From the NCBI GenBank assembly GCA_964634205.1, contig CAZWKE010000013.1:13267-77266 (forward strand): 64,000 nucleotides of DNA. The letters are read 5' to 3'. The stretch is from JAFGGG01 sp964634205. GTDB lineage: Bacteria > Spirochaetota > Spirochaetia > SZUA-6 > RPPD01. The translations under genes were made by a program, and so were the position numbers. The notes below the pieces were generated by a model. It did no database searches. It was not told the origin of the DNA and saw only the letters and a program-made list of their open reading frames with translations. Below, piece after piece: positions 52,988 to 61,613 of the stretch (position 1 is the stretch's first letter; the number at the start of each line of letters is the position of its first letter).

Positions 52988-53016
52988 AGTATAATTGAAC
53001 TGCAACCCGTCGTCAA
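52988..53016 (-). promoter_or_regulatory. promoter directly before the GTG at 52980
   Basis: TTGACG (53016-53011), exactly 17 bp, TATACT (52993-52988). The transcript should start at about 52981, at or next to the GTG, so the message would be leaderless. Confidence 0.6.
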
Positions 53017-53054
53017 TGCGGGCACCAGGCCTAAACAACAAGCCGTCCGCCTGA

Positions 53055-54089
53055 TCAATTTTCTTTCTGTAGATGCAGCAGGTACTCGGTGACGAGTCGT
53101 TTTTTGGCCACACCCGCGCCTTTTCCGAATACCGAATACGGCAACTCCCAGATGCCGGCGGTACCATATCCGGAGCACAGTTCCATTAAGCGGTTTCGCG
53201 CTATGATTCCTTCCGAATTATACGAAAGGAAAATATGTTGCGAGCGGGAGTGCCGTAAAAGCGTACCCAACGATTTTTCCGCGTTTCGACGCTGCGAGAA
53301 GGGACTTTTCAGATGATTACGATCAAATTTTTTTGTTTTTCCATACAGTACGGGCTTTTCCCAGCGGGCCAGGTTTTCCAACACATGGTAATTATCACAA
53401 TACTGCCGTGTGTTATACGGCGGATCAAAATAAGCGGTATGACAGCTGATGGTTTTTATGCATTCAAGGATATTCATATTATAAACAGAAAGACCGGGGG
53501 CTGTTATAAGCTCCAGCGGCCGCAGCATAAAGTCACTGTATACTCTGTTATCTATCACATGTTTACCGGACACAAAGCTGTTTTTCCCGATATGCTTTAA
53601 ATAAGCGTCATACTGTCCGACGGTATTGGCAATCCTGTCCGCACCAAGTAAAAAACTTGCCAGGAGGTAATTATACCGGGCAGCATTCAGTGTTCCGGTC
53701 CGAAACCGTTCTTCAAGCGCACTGCGCACTGCATCCATCCGCATACAGTTCTTCCTGGTAAAATACGTGGCAGCAAACTGCCGGGTGATATAACCTTGTG
53801 TCGGTGGCAGATTATTAAAATAATCCAGGTCCGTTTCTATGTTTTTTACCTGATCCGGCCCTGTGGTAAATCCTTTCAAAATTACAATGTTATGATAGAG
53901 GGTATCAACGGCATATATTTTTTTTACCCCATTTTCTGCCAAGGAAGCGGAAATGACACCCGTTCCCGCAAACCCGTCAAGAAACGTTTCCGGTTTACCC
54001 GCCGTGTTTAATACCTTTTGGATTATTTCCTGACACAGCGCGCGTTTTGAGCCGATATATTTCCGGTTAAAAATCTTATATGGGGTCAA
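53055..54089 (-). CDS. D12-class N6-adenine DNA methyltransferase
   Basis: 344 residues. SAM motif FLDGFAGTGVIS near 37-48, catalytic TAYFDPPYNTRQY near 221-233, and an N-terminal YIGSKRAL motif typical of Dam/MboIIA-type alpha-group enzymes. It methylates adenine N6 in an unknown site. With the second methyltransferase downstream and no endonuclease visible, it appears orphan. The 3' end is separated by 75 bp from the leaderless lipoprotein gene. Confidence 0.85.
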   Translation of the reverse strand: MTPYKIFNRKYIGSKRALCQEIIQKVLNTAGKPETFLDGFAGTGVISASLAENGVKKIYAVDTLYHNIVILKGFTTGPDQVKNIETDLDYFNNLPPTQGYITRQFAATYFTRKNCMRMDAVRSALEERFRTGTLNAARYNYLLASFLLGADRIANTVGQYDAYLKHIGKNSFVSGKHVIDNRVYSDFMLRPLELITAPGLSVYNMNILECIKTISCHTAYFDPPYNTRQYCDNYHVLENLARWEKPVLYGKTKKFDRNHLKSPFSQRRNAEKSLGTLLRHSRSQHIFLSYNSEGIIARNRLMELCSGYGTAGIWELPYSVFGKGAGVAKKRLVTEYLLHLQKEN

Positions 54090-54106
54090 ATAATTCTTAT
54101 CACACT

Positions 54107-54982
54107 CTATTTGCCGGTGTTCTCCAGCTTTTTTATCAACTGGTTCACAAGCTCGGCCAGGGACTTCAGTTTATCCTTCTTTCTCAAGTTGATCCGTACG
54201 TTCTTTTCTCCGTCCAGCACCCGCTTGATATCGGTTTCGATACGGTACATGGGGCCGGCAATACGGTGAGAGTAAAAGATCCCTACCACAATTATGATCA
54301 ACATAATCAGCAGATTATTGATCAGAAGCGGCGGTAAAACAATGTCCTGCCTTTTTAAGCCGATCACTTCCTTCTGATAATTCAGCGGTTCCAAATTTGT
54401 ATTGCTCAACGTAATGTCAAGTTTCGGACTGAACACCGCGTTTAGAAGCAGGAGATTCAGTTTATACATTTCCGCGCTCTGCGGATCGAGTTTCATGGCG
54501 AGCCTGTCCTCTATTTGCGGAGAGAGGCTTACATTTTGGAAGCGTTCGGGCTTATAGAACGGCTTTCTTTGCACAATCAACGTTCGCAGGAATGCATTCA
54601 AATTCTCCGTGAGTATTGCCGTTATATCGTTCTGTCCGCTATTTTCCTGGATACCATCCAGTTTGACCAGTCCTGAAGGAGGAAGATTATCGCGGATAAA
54701 TTTTACCGGCGCTTTATCTTCATTATTTTTACTAAGGCTTGCAAGCAGGCCGTATGGGTCTTTGATATCACCATCCCGGATTGGTTGTACCTGTATGGTT
54801 ATCTGTTGTGAAAGCGAAAGAAATTCCTTATATACCCTGTCACCGGCCATATAAGCAATCCAATAATAGATAAAAAATCCGGCGGAAAAAATTACCAGCG
54901 AAATAATGATGATAAACTGGAATGTGGCAATAAATCCGTATTGAAATTCTTTGTTGATAATATATGTTTTTCGTTTATACAT
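54107..54982 (-). CDS. two-TM membrane protein with HAMP domain
   Basis: 291 residues. TM1 about 20-43, an extracytoplasmic domain of about 175 residues, TM2 about 217-238, then a HAMP segment (SHRIAGPMYRIETDIKRVL) running to the C-terminus. There is no kinase, cyclase or chemoreceptor tail, so the protein is a sensor module that must act through partners. The two-component kinase gene lies 98 bp upstream. GGGGAG precedes the ATG. Confidence 0.75.
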   Translation of the reverse strand: MYKRKTYIINKEFQYGFIATFQFIIIISLVIFSAGFFIYYWIAYMAGDRVYKEFLSLSQQITIQVQPIRDGDIKDPYGLLASLSKNNEDKAPVKFIRDNLPPSGLVKLDGIQENSGQNDITAILTENLNAFLRTLIVQRKPFYKPERFQNVSLSPQIEDRLAMKLDPQSAEMYKLNLLLLNAVFSPKLDITLSNTNLEPLNYQKEVIGLKRQDIVLPPLLINNLLIMLIIIVVGIFYSHRIAGPMYRIETDIKRVLDGEKNVRINLRKKDKLKSLAELVNQLIKKLENTGK

Positions 54983-55080
54983 AATTCTCCCCTATCTATC
55001 AGGAATAAATAGTTATTAATATTTTCCGATACAATTAATAAAAAAGCAAGTACTTTATCCCGGCATTTTTTTAATTTTGT

Positions 55081-56433
55081 CTAGCTCAATGGAAAAATAA
55101 AGGTGAACCGGCTGCCGTCTTTTATCGGTTCATAGATCAACTGCACCCCAAGCTGTTCCGCCATCATTTTTGTCAGGTAGAGCCCCATTCCCGTGCTTTT
55201 TCCGGAACGAAAATGAGGTTCGAAAATGTTACAGGCAATTTCCGACGGGATTCCTCCGGCATTATCAGAAAGGGAGAGCATTCCTTTATCAAAATCTGAA
55301 CTGATCTCTATCTTGATTGTTTTGTCCTTCTTTTGCGGGAAGGCATTCAAGGCCTGTGCCGCGTTCCGGATTATATTCAGCATTGCCTGTTCCAGCTCAG
55401 CCTTGCGTACCGACAGATCAAAATCCTTGTGGACCTGACAAACAACATCTATCCCGGCACCCCGGTAATTTGCCCTGATCACTTTCAATATCTCAAAACA
55501 AAATGTCTCCATTGAAAGCTGTTCCGCTGTGAGCGTATTCTTTTCTTTTATTTTTTCCAGCAGGCCGATTACCGACTCCAGTCCGTGCCTGGTATGTTCC
55601 TCTATAAGCGATAAACTCTGCCGTAAACGTTCCGGATCGTTATGCACGCTGCCGTACTGGGTACAACTTAAAATAAGCCCCAATATATTCTTGAACTCAT
55701 GGATCAGTCCGGCGGACAGCAGTCCAAGTGAAATAAACCGGTCTTTCACCACCAGGGTCTGCTCCGTATAAACCAGCTTCGAGGAGAGTTGACGGAGCTG
55801 CCTTTCCTGCAGAGAAAGACGGGAATACAGGCTGTGCATTTCGGAACTCAAAAGGTATCCCTGTTGGGTAAGGAGATACCCGACCCCCAAAAAAATAAGC
55901 AGAAAAATCCACATGGTAATTCCGATAAAAGGAAGCCGGTAGATTGCCGCAACATATTCATACCCCCCGCCAAGCATCGCGCCGGCACTGGTGATGGTGA
56001 AAAAAAGGATTGTGCCGTTCTTTGTACGGGAATAGTATCTGATGAAAGAGATAAACGGATAGAAAAAGAGAAAGCAAACGGTAAAAAGATAAAAATAAGC
56101 GAACAGCGTATGGTTTTTAAATCCCAAAAGGATTAATACGACAAAAACGCCAATAGCACTGAAAACCGCGACATTCCAGAGATCCTTTTTGTTATCTTCC
56201 AGAATAATGCTGATATAATTGCCCAAAGCCCAGATAACCAAATAGGTGGATATCTCGGTCAGATATGCCACATCCGGAAAAATTATTTTAAAACCCAAGT
56301 AGGCCAAAATCAGTGAAAATGAAATAAGTTCTTTTTTGTTGTAACAGGTAAAAAAGCGAAAAACCAACAGTGTCAGTTCAAACCCTAAAAGAGTGAGCGC
56401 ACATATTCTTCCATATAACAGGACATCATCCAT
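55081..56433 (-). CDS. membrane sensor histidine kinase
   Basis: 450 residues. Six or seven TM segments cover 1-190, then a coiled coil (200-230), a phospho-acceptor box LLSAGLIHEFKN with His245, and an HATPase domain (N box NIIRNAAQAL, G1 DNAGGIP, G2 GMGLYLTKM). A complete kinase; no cognate response regulator is in the window. It is 48 bp downstream of dnaJ in the same direction. The ATG lacks a good ribosome-binding site. Confidence 0.85.
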   Translation of the reverse strand: MDDVLLYGRICALTLLGFELTLLVFRFFTCYNKKELISFSLILAYLGFKIIFPDVAYLTEISTYLVIWALGNYISIILEDNKKDLWNVAVFSAIGVFVVLILLGFKNHTLFAYFYLFTVCFLFFYPFISFIRYYSRTKNGTILFFTITSAGAMLGGGYEYVAAIYRLPFIGITMWIFLLIFLGVGYLLTQQGYLLSSEMHSLYSRLSLQERQLRQLSSKLVYTEQTLVVKDRFISLGLLSAGLIHEFKNILGLILSCTQYGSVHNDPERLRQSLSLIEEHTRHGLESVIGLLEKIKEKNTLTAEQLSMETFCFEILKVIRANYRGAGIDVVCQVHKDFDLSVRKAELEQAMLNIIRNAAQALNAFPQKKDKTIKIEISSDFDKGMLSLSDNAGGIPSEIACNIFEPHFRSGKSTGMGLYLTKMMAEQLGVQLIYEPIKDGSRFTFIFPLS

Positions 56434-56481
56434 TAGGTTTATTCTTAGCGATACATACTCCGAATCCGGGGCGGAGATTGC

Positions 56482-57606
56482 TTACATCAGATCCGAAATC
56501 TTTTTCGGTTTCGGATTCGACTCCTCACCCATTATATCGGAAAATTCTTTCAGTAATGAGCGCGCCTTTGTGTTCAGGCGTTCGGGTATTTCAACCAGGA
56601 TTTCAATATACATATCACCCCGACGGTGGGAGTTGTGTATATAGGGGACCCCTTCATTTTTCAGACGTAAGACCTTTCCGGTTTGTGTGCCGGACGGTAT
56701 TTTAACCCTTACCTTTTTTTTATCGATCGTAGGAACCAGTATTTCAGCGCCCAGGGAAGCCTGGGTGATTGATATGGGAATGACACAATAGATATCGTTT
56801 CCCTGCCGTTTAAAACACTCATGTGATCTCACATGGATATAGACATACAGGTCGCCGGGCGGTCCCCCGTTTAGTCCGCCGTCACCCTGGTTGGGAATAT
56901 GGATTCTTCTTCCGTTTTCGATACCCTGCGGAATGGTTACCTTGATGACACGTTTTTTCTTGACCAAACCGTTGCCGTTACAAACCCGGCAGGGATTTTT
57001 GATAATATATCCTTCGCCCCTGCAGGAAGGGCAGGTACTGGCAATTGAGAAAAAACCAGAACTTCTGCGTACCTGGCCGGATCCACCGCAGGAAGGACAC
57101 ATGGTTTTTCCGGATCCTCCTTCGGCACCCGAACCGTTACAGGAGGAACAGGTATCATTTCGTTGATAGGATATTTCCTTGGTTGTACCGAAAACGGCTT
57201 CCTGAAAATCGATCTCCAAATCAAAACGCAGGTCCGCACCGCGCATTCTGTTGCTGCGCGATGAACTGCGCCGTCTTGTACCACCGCCAAAGAATGAATC
57301 GAATATTCCGGAAAAATCACCGAAAATGTCCTCAAAATCTCTGAATACGGATGAGAAATCATGCGCTCCGCTGCCCATGCCTTCAATACCGGCAAACCCA
57401 AACTGGTCATAGGTCTGCCGTTTTTTATCATCCGCTAAAATCTCGTACGCTTCGGTTGCTTCCTTAAACTTTTCTTCAGCATCCTTATTCCCCGGGTTCC
57501 TGTCCGGATGATACTGGATGGCAAGCTTACGGTACGCTTTTTTTATTTCATCTTTGGTTGCAGTACGTTGTACACCCAATACTTCATAGTAATCACGTTT
57601 GGCCAA
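56482..57606 (-). CDS. dnaJ: chaperone DnaJ
   Basis: 374 residues. J domain with YHPDRNPGNKDAE (HPD triad, 34-36), a Gly/Phe-rich region with FFGGG, a zinc domain of four C-x2-C-x-G-x-G repeats (CSSCNGSG, CPSCGGSG, CPSCRGEG, CRVCNGNG) and a C-terminal substrate domain. It loads clients on DnaK and stimulates its ATPase. Third gene of grpE-dnaK-dnaJ, 44 bp after dnaK. Confidence 0.97.
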   Translation of the reverse strand: MAKRDYYEVLGVQRTATKDEIKKAYRKLAIQYHPDRNPGNKDAEEKFKEATEAYEILADDKKRQTYDQFGFAGIEGMGSGAHDFSSVFRDFEDIFGDFSGIFDSFFGGGTRRRSSSRSNRMRGADLRFDLEIDFQEAVFGTTKEISYQRNDTCSSCNGSGAEGGSGKTMCPSCGGSGQVRRSSGFFSIASTCPSCRGEGYIIKNPCRVCNGNGLVKKKRVIKVTIPQGIENGRRIHIPNQGDGGLNGGPPGDLYVYIHVRSHECFKRQGNDIYCVIPISITQASLGAEILVPTIDKKKVRVKIPSGTQTGKVLRLKNEGVPYIHNSHRRGDMYIEILVEIPERLNTKARSLLKEFSDIMGEESNPKPKKISDLM

Positions 57607-57650
57607 GGCTCTTCTCTTCTCTTCTGTAATATATTACTGGAATATTATTG

Positions 57651-59597
57651 CTATTTCTTTTCCTCATCCTCATCAACAACTTCGTAATCAACATCTTCCG
57701 CCGTACCCTTGGTTCCTTTGGTCTCAGACGAACCATCATCAGCGGAGGGGTTGTCTCCCTGTGGAGTATCCGCCGCCTGACCTCCCGCAGCGTTGCTTCC
57801 GGCCTGACGGTATATCTCTTCCGCCAGCTTATAGGATGCCTGCCGCAGGGCCTCGACCTTTGTTTTTATTACCGCGTTGTCCCCGCCTTTTAAAGCGGTA
57901 CGCAGTTCTTCCATACCGGCTTCAATCTTCTGTTTGTCTTCCGCCGTTACCTTGTCACCGAATTCCTTTAATGACTTTTCGGTGGAATACAGCAGGTTGT
58001 CCGCTTCGTTGAGAGTTTCGGCCTTTTCGCGCTCTTTTTTATCCTCTTCCGCATGCATCTCCGCATCCTTGACCATCTTTTTAATCTCATCTTCCGACAG
58101 TCCGGAGGAAGATTCGATACGGATCTTCTGCTCTTTTCCTGTTCCCAGGTCTTTGGCGGAAACATGAACAATACCGTTGGCGTCGATATCAAAGGTAACC
58201 TCAATCTGCGGTACACCACGGGGCGCGGGCGGAATTCCCACAAGATCAAACCTGCCTAACGTGCGGTTCTGACTGGCCATATCGCGTTCGCCCTGAAGGA
58301 CATGGATTGAAACCGCGGTCTGATTATCGGCGGCAGTGGAAAAAATCTGGCTTTTGCGTGTCGGAATAGTGGTGTTTCTTTCGATTAAACGGGTAAATAC
58401 CCCGCCTAAAGTCTCGATCCCCAGAGAGAGTGGGGTGACATCCAACAACAGGACATCTTTTACATCACCGCCCAAAATACCGCCCTGGATTGCGGCACCC
58501 ATGGCCACCACCTCGTCGGGATTAACCCCTTTATGCGGTTCACGCTGAAAAAGTTCCTTTACCTCTTTTTGGACCGCGGGAATCCTGGTGGACCCACCCA
58601 CAAGAATCACCTCGTCGATTTCCGACGCGGAAAGCCCGGCGTCCTTTAAGGCCTGGATACAGGGGTTCTTGGTTTTCTGAATAAGATCATCAATCATCTG
58701 CTCGAATTTCGCCCTGGTTAAGGTATACTGAAGGTGTTTGGGTCCCGATGAATCCGCGGTAATGAACGGAAGGTTAATATCGGTAGACTGTGTGCCGGAA
58801 AGTTCAATCTTGGCTTTTTCCGCGGCTTCCTTCAGTCTTTGCAGTGCCATCCGGTCCTTGGACAGGTCTATACCGTAATCCTTTTTAAAATTTTCCACCA
58901 GCCAGTCTATTACCCGCTGGTCAAAGTTATCGCCGCCCAGATGCGTATCGCCATTAGTGGATTTTACCTCGAACACCCCGTCACCCAACTCAAGGATGGA
59001 TATATCAAAGGTCCCGCCGCCAAGATCGTATACGGCGATTTTTTCATCTTTGCCGTCCTTGCCCAGACCATAGGCCAGCGCTGCTGCCGTGGGCTCATTC
59101 ACAATCCTTTTCACATTCAGCCCGGAAATTCTTCCCGCGTCCTTGGTGGCCTGCCGCTGGGCATCGTTAAAATATGCGGGTACCGTGACCACCGCGTCAT
59201 TGACGGTTTCACCCAGGTAGTCTTCGGCGGTTTTTTTCATCTTTTGCAAAATAAGCGCCGAAATCTCGGGAGGAGAATTGAGTTTTCCGTTGATTTCAAT
59301 CCGTGCGTCATTCCCGGAGTCAACCACCTTATATGGTACCATTGAGATTTCCTCAGGGACCTCTCCGAACCTTCTGCCCATAAATCTTTTAATGGAATAT
59401 ATTGTATTTTCAGGATTAGTGATCATTTGGTTTTTTGCCGCCTGACCTACCAGTTTTTCTCCCTTGGCGGTAAAGGCAACAATGGAAGGCGTGGTCCGTT
59501 GTCCTTCCGAATTTTGAATGACAACCGGTTCTCCCCCTTCCATGACTGCTACACAAGAGTTTGTTGTACCAAGATCAATTCCTATTATCTTCCCCAT
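57651..59597 (-). CDS. dnaK: chaperone DnaK (Hsp70)
   Basis: 648 residues. ATPase domain with IGIDLGTTNSCVAV, VYDLGGGTFDISILE and ILVGGSTRIPAVQ; a substrate-binding domain and a helical lid ending in an acidic tail (VDYEVVDEDEEKK). Refolds and protects proteins with DnaJ and GrpE. 48 bp downstream of grpE; a good GGAG precedes the ATG. Confidence 0.98.
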   Translation of the reverse strand: MGKIIGIDLGTTNSCVAVMEGGEPVVIQNSEGQRTTPSIVAFTAKGEKLVGQAAKNQMITNPENTIYSIKRFMGRRFGEVPEEISMVPYKVVDSGNDARIEINGKLNSPPEISALILQKMKKTAEDYLGETVNDAVVTVPAYFNDAQRQATKDAGRISGLNVKRIVNEPTAAALAYGLGKDGKDEKIAVYDLGGGTFDISILELGDGVFEVKSTNGDTHLGGDNFDQRVIDWLVENFKKDYGIDLSKDRMALQRLKEAAEKAKIELSGTQSTDINLPFITADSSGPKHLQYTLTRAKFEQMIDDLIQKTKNPCIQALKDAGLSASEIDEVILVGGSTRIPAVQKEVKELFQREPHKGVNPDEVVAMGAAIQGGILGGDVKDVLLLDVTPLSLGIETLGGVFTRLIERNTTIPTRKSQIFSTAADNQTAVSIHVLQGERDMASQNRTLGRFDLVGIPPAPRGVPQIEVTFDIDANGIVHVSAKDLGTGKEQKIRIESSSGLSEDEIKKMVKDAEMHAEEDKKEREKAETLNEADNLLYSTEKSLKEFGDKVTAEDKQKIEAGMEELRTALKGGDNAVIKTKVEALRQASYKLAEEIYRQAGSNAAGGQAADTPQGDNPSADDGSSETKGTKGTAEDVDYEVVDEDEEKK

Positions 59598-59645
59598 ATT
59601 CTTCTCCTTTTATACTCTCTTATAATAATATATAAAAAATTTCTT

Positions 59646-60290
59646 TTAGTTTGTATCATCAGTTTCATTGTTTCCCGTTGACGGTTGCGCCACCTTTACT
59701 TTGGCGGGCCGTAATATCCTTTCATTCAACAGGTAACCGCGCTGAAAATCCTCTACCACCGTCGGTGCGTTGACGGCTTCGGATTCTTCAGCCATTATTG
59801 CTTCATGTTTATCGGGATCAAAAACATCTCCCTGAGAATCGAACCTCTTCAGTCCCCACTTGTTTTCCAGCATCTGGGTAAGTCTTTTTTCAATCAACGC
59901 CACTCCGGAATGAAACGAGGTAAAATCATCCGAATCCTTGGCGGACTGTATTGCGCGTTCAAAATCATCAATGATGTTCGTAAGGTCCAGCAGCAGCATG
60001 GCATTGGCGTACTTTATGGACTCTTCCTTTTCCCTTTGCAGGCGTTTCCTGAAATTTTCAAACTCGGCCTGCTTGCGTAACAACAGGTCCTTCAATTCGG
60101 CCTTTTCCTTTTCAAGTTCACCAAGCCTGTCTTCCGGCCCCTTTTGCGCTTGTTCCTTCACAGCGGTCCCGGCATTTTCCTGCCGAGCCGCTTTTTCAGT
60201 TTGAGGTTTATCCGTACCCCCGGCGTCCGTTTTCATCTGTTCTTCATGATGAGCATGGTTCTTGTCATCGAGTTTCTTTTCTTTTTGCAT
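59646..60290 (-). CDS. grpE: nucleotide exchange factor GrpE
   Basis: 214 residues. An acidic and Lys-rich N-terminus, a long coiled coil (about 55-100), then the beta domain with FDPDKHEAIMAEES and LLNERILRPAKVKVA, which are family signatures. Releases ADP from DnaK. First gene of the heat-shock operon; hrcA, often upstream of grpE, is absent here. Confidence 0.96.
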   Translation of the reverse strand: MQKEKKLDDKNHAHHEEQMKTDAGGTDKPQTEKAARQENAGTAVKEQAQKGPEDRLGELEKEKAELKDLLLRKQAEFENFRKRLQREKEESIKYANAMLLLDLTNIIDDFERAIQSAKDSDDFTSFHSGVALIEKRLTQMLENKWGLKRFDSQGDVFDPDKHEAIMAEESEAVNAPTVVEDFQRGYLLNERILRPAKVKVAQPSTGNNETDDTN

Positions 60291-60347
60291 CTCTCTCTCT
60301 TTTTTTCTGTTTTATATTTAAGAGTTACTCTATTTTCTTTTGCAATA

Positions 60348-60377
60348 AAGATAATAAAGCGCTTTGTTACTAGTCAA
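60348..60377 (-). promoter_or_regulatory. grpE operon promoter with palindrome in the spacer
   Basis: TTGACT (60377-60372), 18 bp, TATCTT (60353-60348). The spacer holds TAATAAAGC/GCTTTGTTA, an 18-bp inverted repeat (8 of 9 pairs) at 60352-60369, around AAAGCGCTTT. It does not match CIRCE (TTAGCACTC-N9-GAGTGCTAA). It may be an alternative heat-shock operator. Confidence 0.45.
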
Positions 60378-60409
60378 GCATTTTTCTTAAATAAAAACGT
60401 CACGTTCTG

Positions 60410-61564
60410 CTACGATCTTCCCCAGAAACCGTAAAAAAGCGTGCCCAGCGGGGGTACTTTTACCGAAACGGCACCCGTAGGGCACATTTCCTGACAACAA
60501 TAACAGCGGATACAATGGTCATAATTATAAGCGGGTATCCCTTTTTTTCCGGCTGCGAGTGCTTTCGGACGTACCGGGCATATTTTTATGCATACCCCGC
60601 AGGCCGTACAGGTATGTTTGTTGATCACCGGCCGGGGAATCAGGAACTTTTTTCCCAGTGACTGCAGGAATGGAAACCGGTGGTCCCAAACAAACGACGG
60701 AGACAGCTTATAGGGCTTTCCCTTACAATCTGCAAGCGCCATCCCGCGAATACTGATGCGTGACTCCCGTATGTTTCCCAATCCCGTCTTCTCCGCATGA
60801 GTGAGGAAAAAAATTTCCTGCGGATCTATCCCCATAATTCTGCAGGCCGTGGCGTCTACAGCCACCGGATCGGTGGAGAACAACAACAGCCCGGTATGTA
60901 CCGGATCGCCGTGTGTCGGCCCGTTTCCTTCCATACCATAGACCGCGTCCATTATCGTTAATACCGGGGTAATAAACCGGTTCAGATCGATGATCATGCG
61001 CGCAAAAGCCTTGGGATCGGCCAGCCGAGCGTGGAAAGCGGCTTTGCGCAGGCCGGGAATCACTCCGAACATATTTTTCAGGGCCCCCGTCATGGTGGTG
61101 AGGCTGTGGGTTTTCATTTTGGGAAGATTTACCAGGTTTTCGCTGTCCAGTACCCCTTGGGCAATGTAGAAGAGTTTGTTCTGTACACCACCGCCGAATT
61201 TGACCTCCTTCCCCTTTTCAAACTCCGCCAGGGGGATTCCGAGCCGCTTTGCCTGCGCCCCTATCCCGCATTTTTTACTTACTGTTTCGGTCCTGCCGAA
61301 ACCGGGATTATCGCCGTAAGACAGGGAATAACCATTTTTCTGAAAGAACTCGGCAACCGCTGCAAAAACGGCCGGATGCGTTGTGGCTCCGTTCTCCGGG
61401 GAAATACCCAGCAGCATGTTGGGTTTTAATAGCAGCCGCCTGCCGCCGTTAAATATGGACGCCGGTCCGCCGAGAAGCTCCATTCCGTATGTAACCGCCT
61501 TTGCCAGTTCCGGTCCGTCATAAGAAAGACAACGTACAATTGCTACTACAGAAACTTTGGACAT
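60410..61564 (-). CDS. DUF362 protein with two [4Fe-4S] ferredoxin clusters
   Basis: 384 residues from ATG 61564 (MSKVSVVAIVRC); the frame extends 59 codons upstream into the kinase-like gene. The N-terminal part is DUF362, with LLLKPNMLLG, NLPKMKTHSLTTMTGALKN and DPVAVDATACRIMG. The C-terminus has CTACGVCIKICPVRP and CIRCYCCQEMCPTGA, two clusters for electron transfer. Members are linked to iron-sulfur redox work, but no reaction is proven. It lies 50 bp after the kinase-like gene. Confidence 0.85.
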   Translation of the reverse strand: MSKVSVVAIVRCLSYDGPELAKAVTYGMELLGGPASIFNGGRRLLLKPNMLLGISPENGATTHPAVFAAVAEFFQKNGYSLSYGDNPGFGRTETVSKKCGIGAQAKRLGIPLAEFEKGKEVKFGGGVQNKLFYIAQGVLDSENLVNLPKMKTHSLTTMTGALKNMFGVIPGLRKAAFHARLADPKAFARMIIDLNRFITPVLTIMDAVYGMEGNGPTHGDPVHTGLLLFSTDPVAVDATACRIMGIDPQEIFFLTHAEKTGLGNIRESRISIRGMALADCKGKPYKLSPSFVWDHRFPFLQSLGKKFLIPRPVINKHTCTACGVCIKICPVRPKALAAGKKGIPAYNYDHCIRCYCCQEMCPTGAVSVKVPPLGTLFYGFWGRS

Positions 61565-61613
61565 AAGTATTTCATACCTTTTTTTGGGCTGATTAATCAA
61601 CACTCCGGCAACA

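Noticed and set aside
60291..60409. CIRCE element upstream of grpE
   Set aside because: Neither TTAGCACTC nor GAGTGCTAA is present; only an unrelated dyad.
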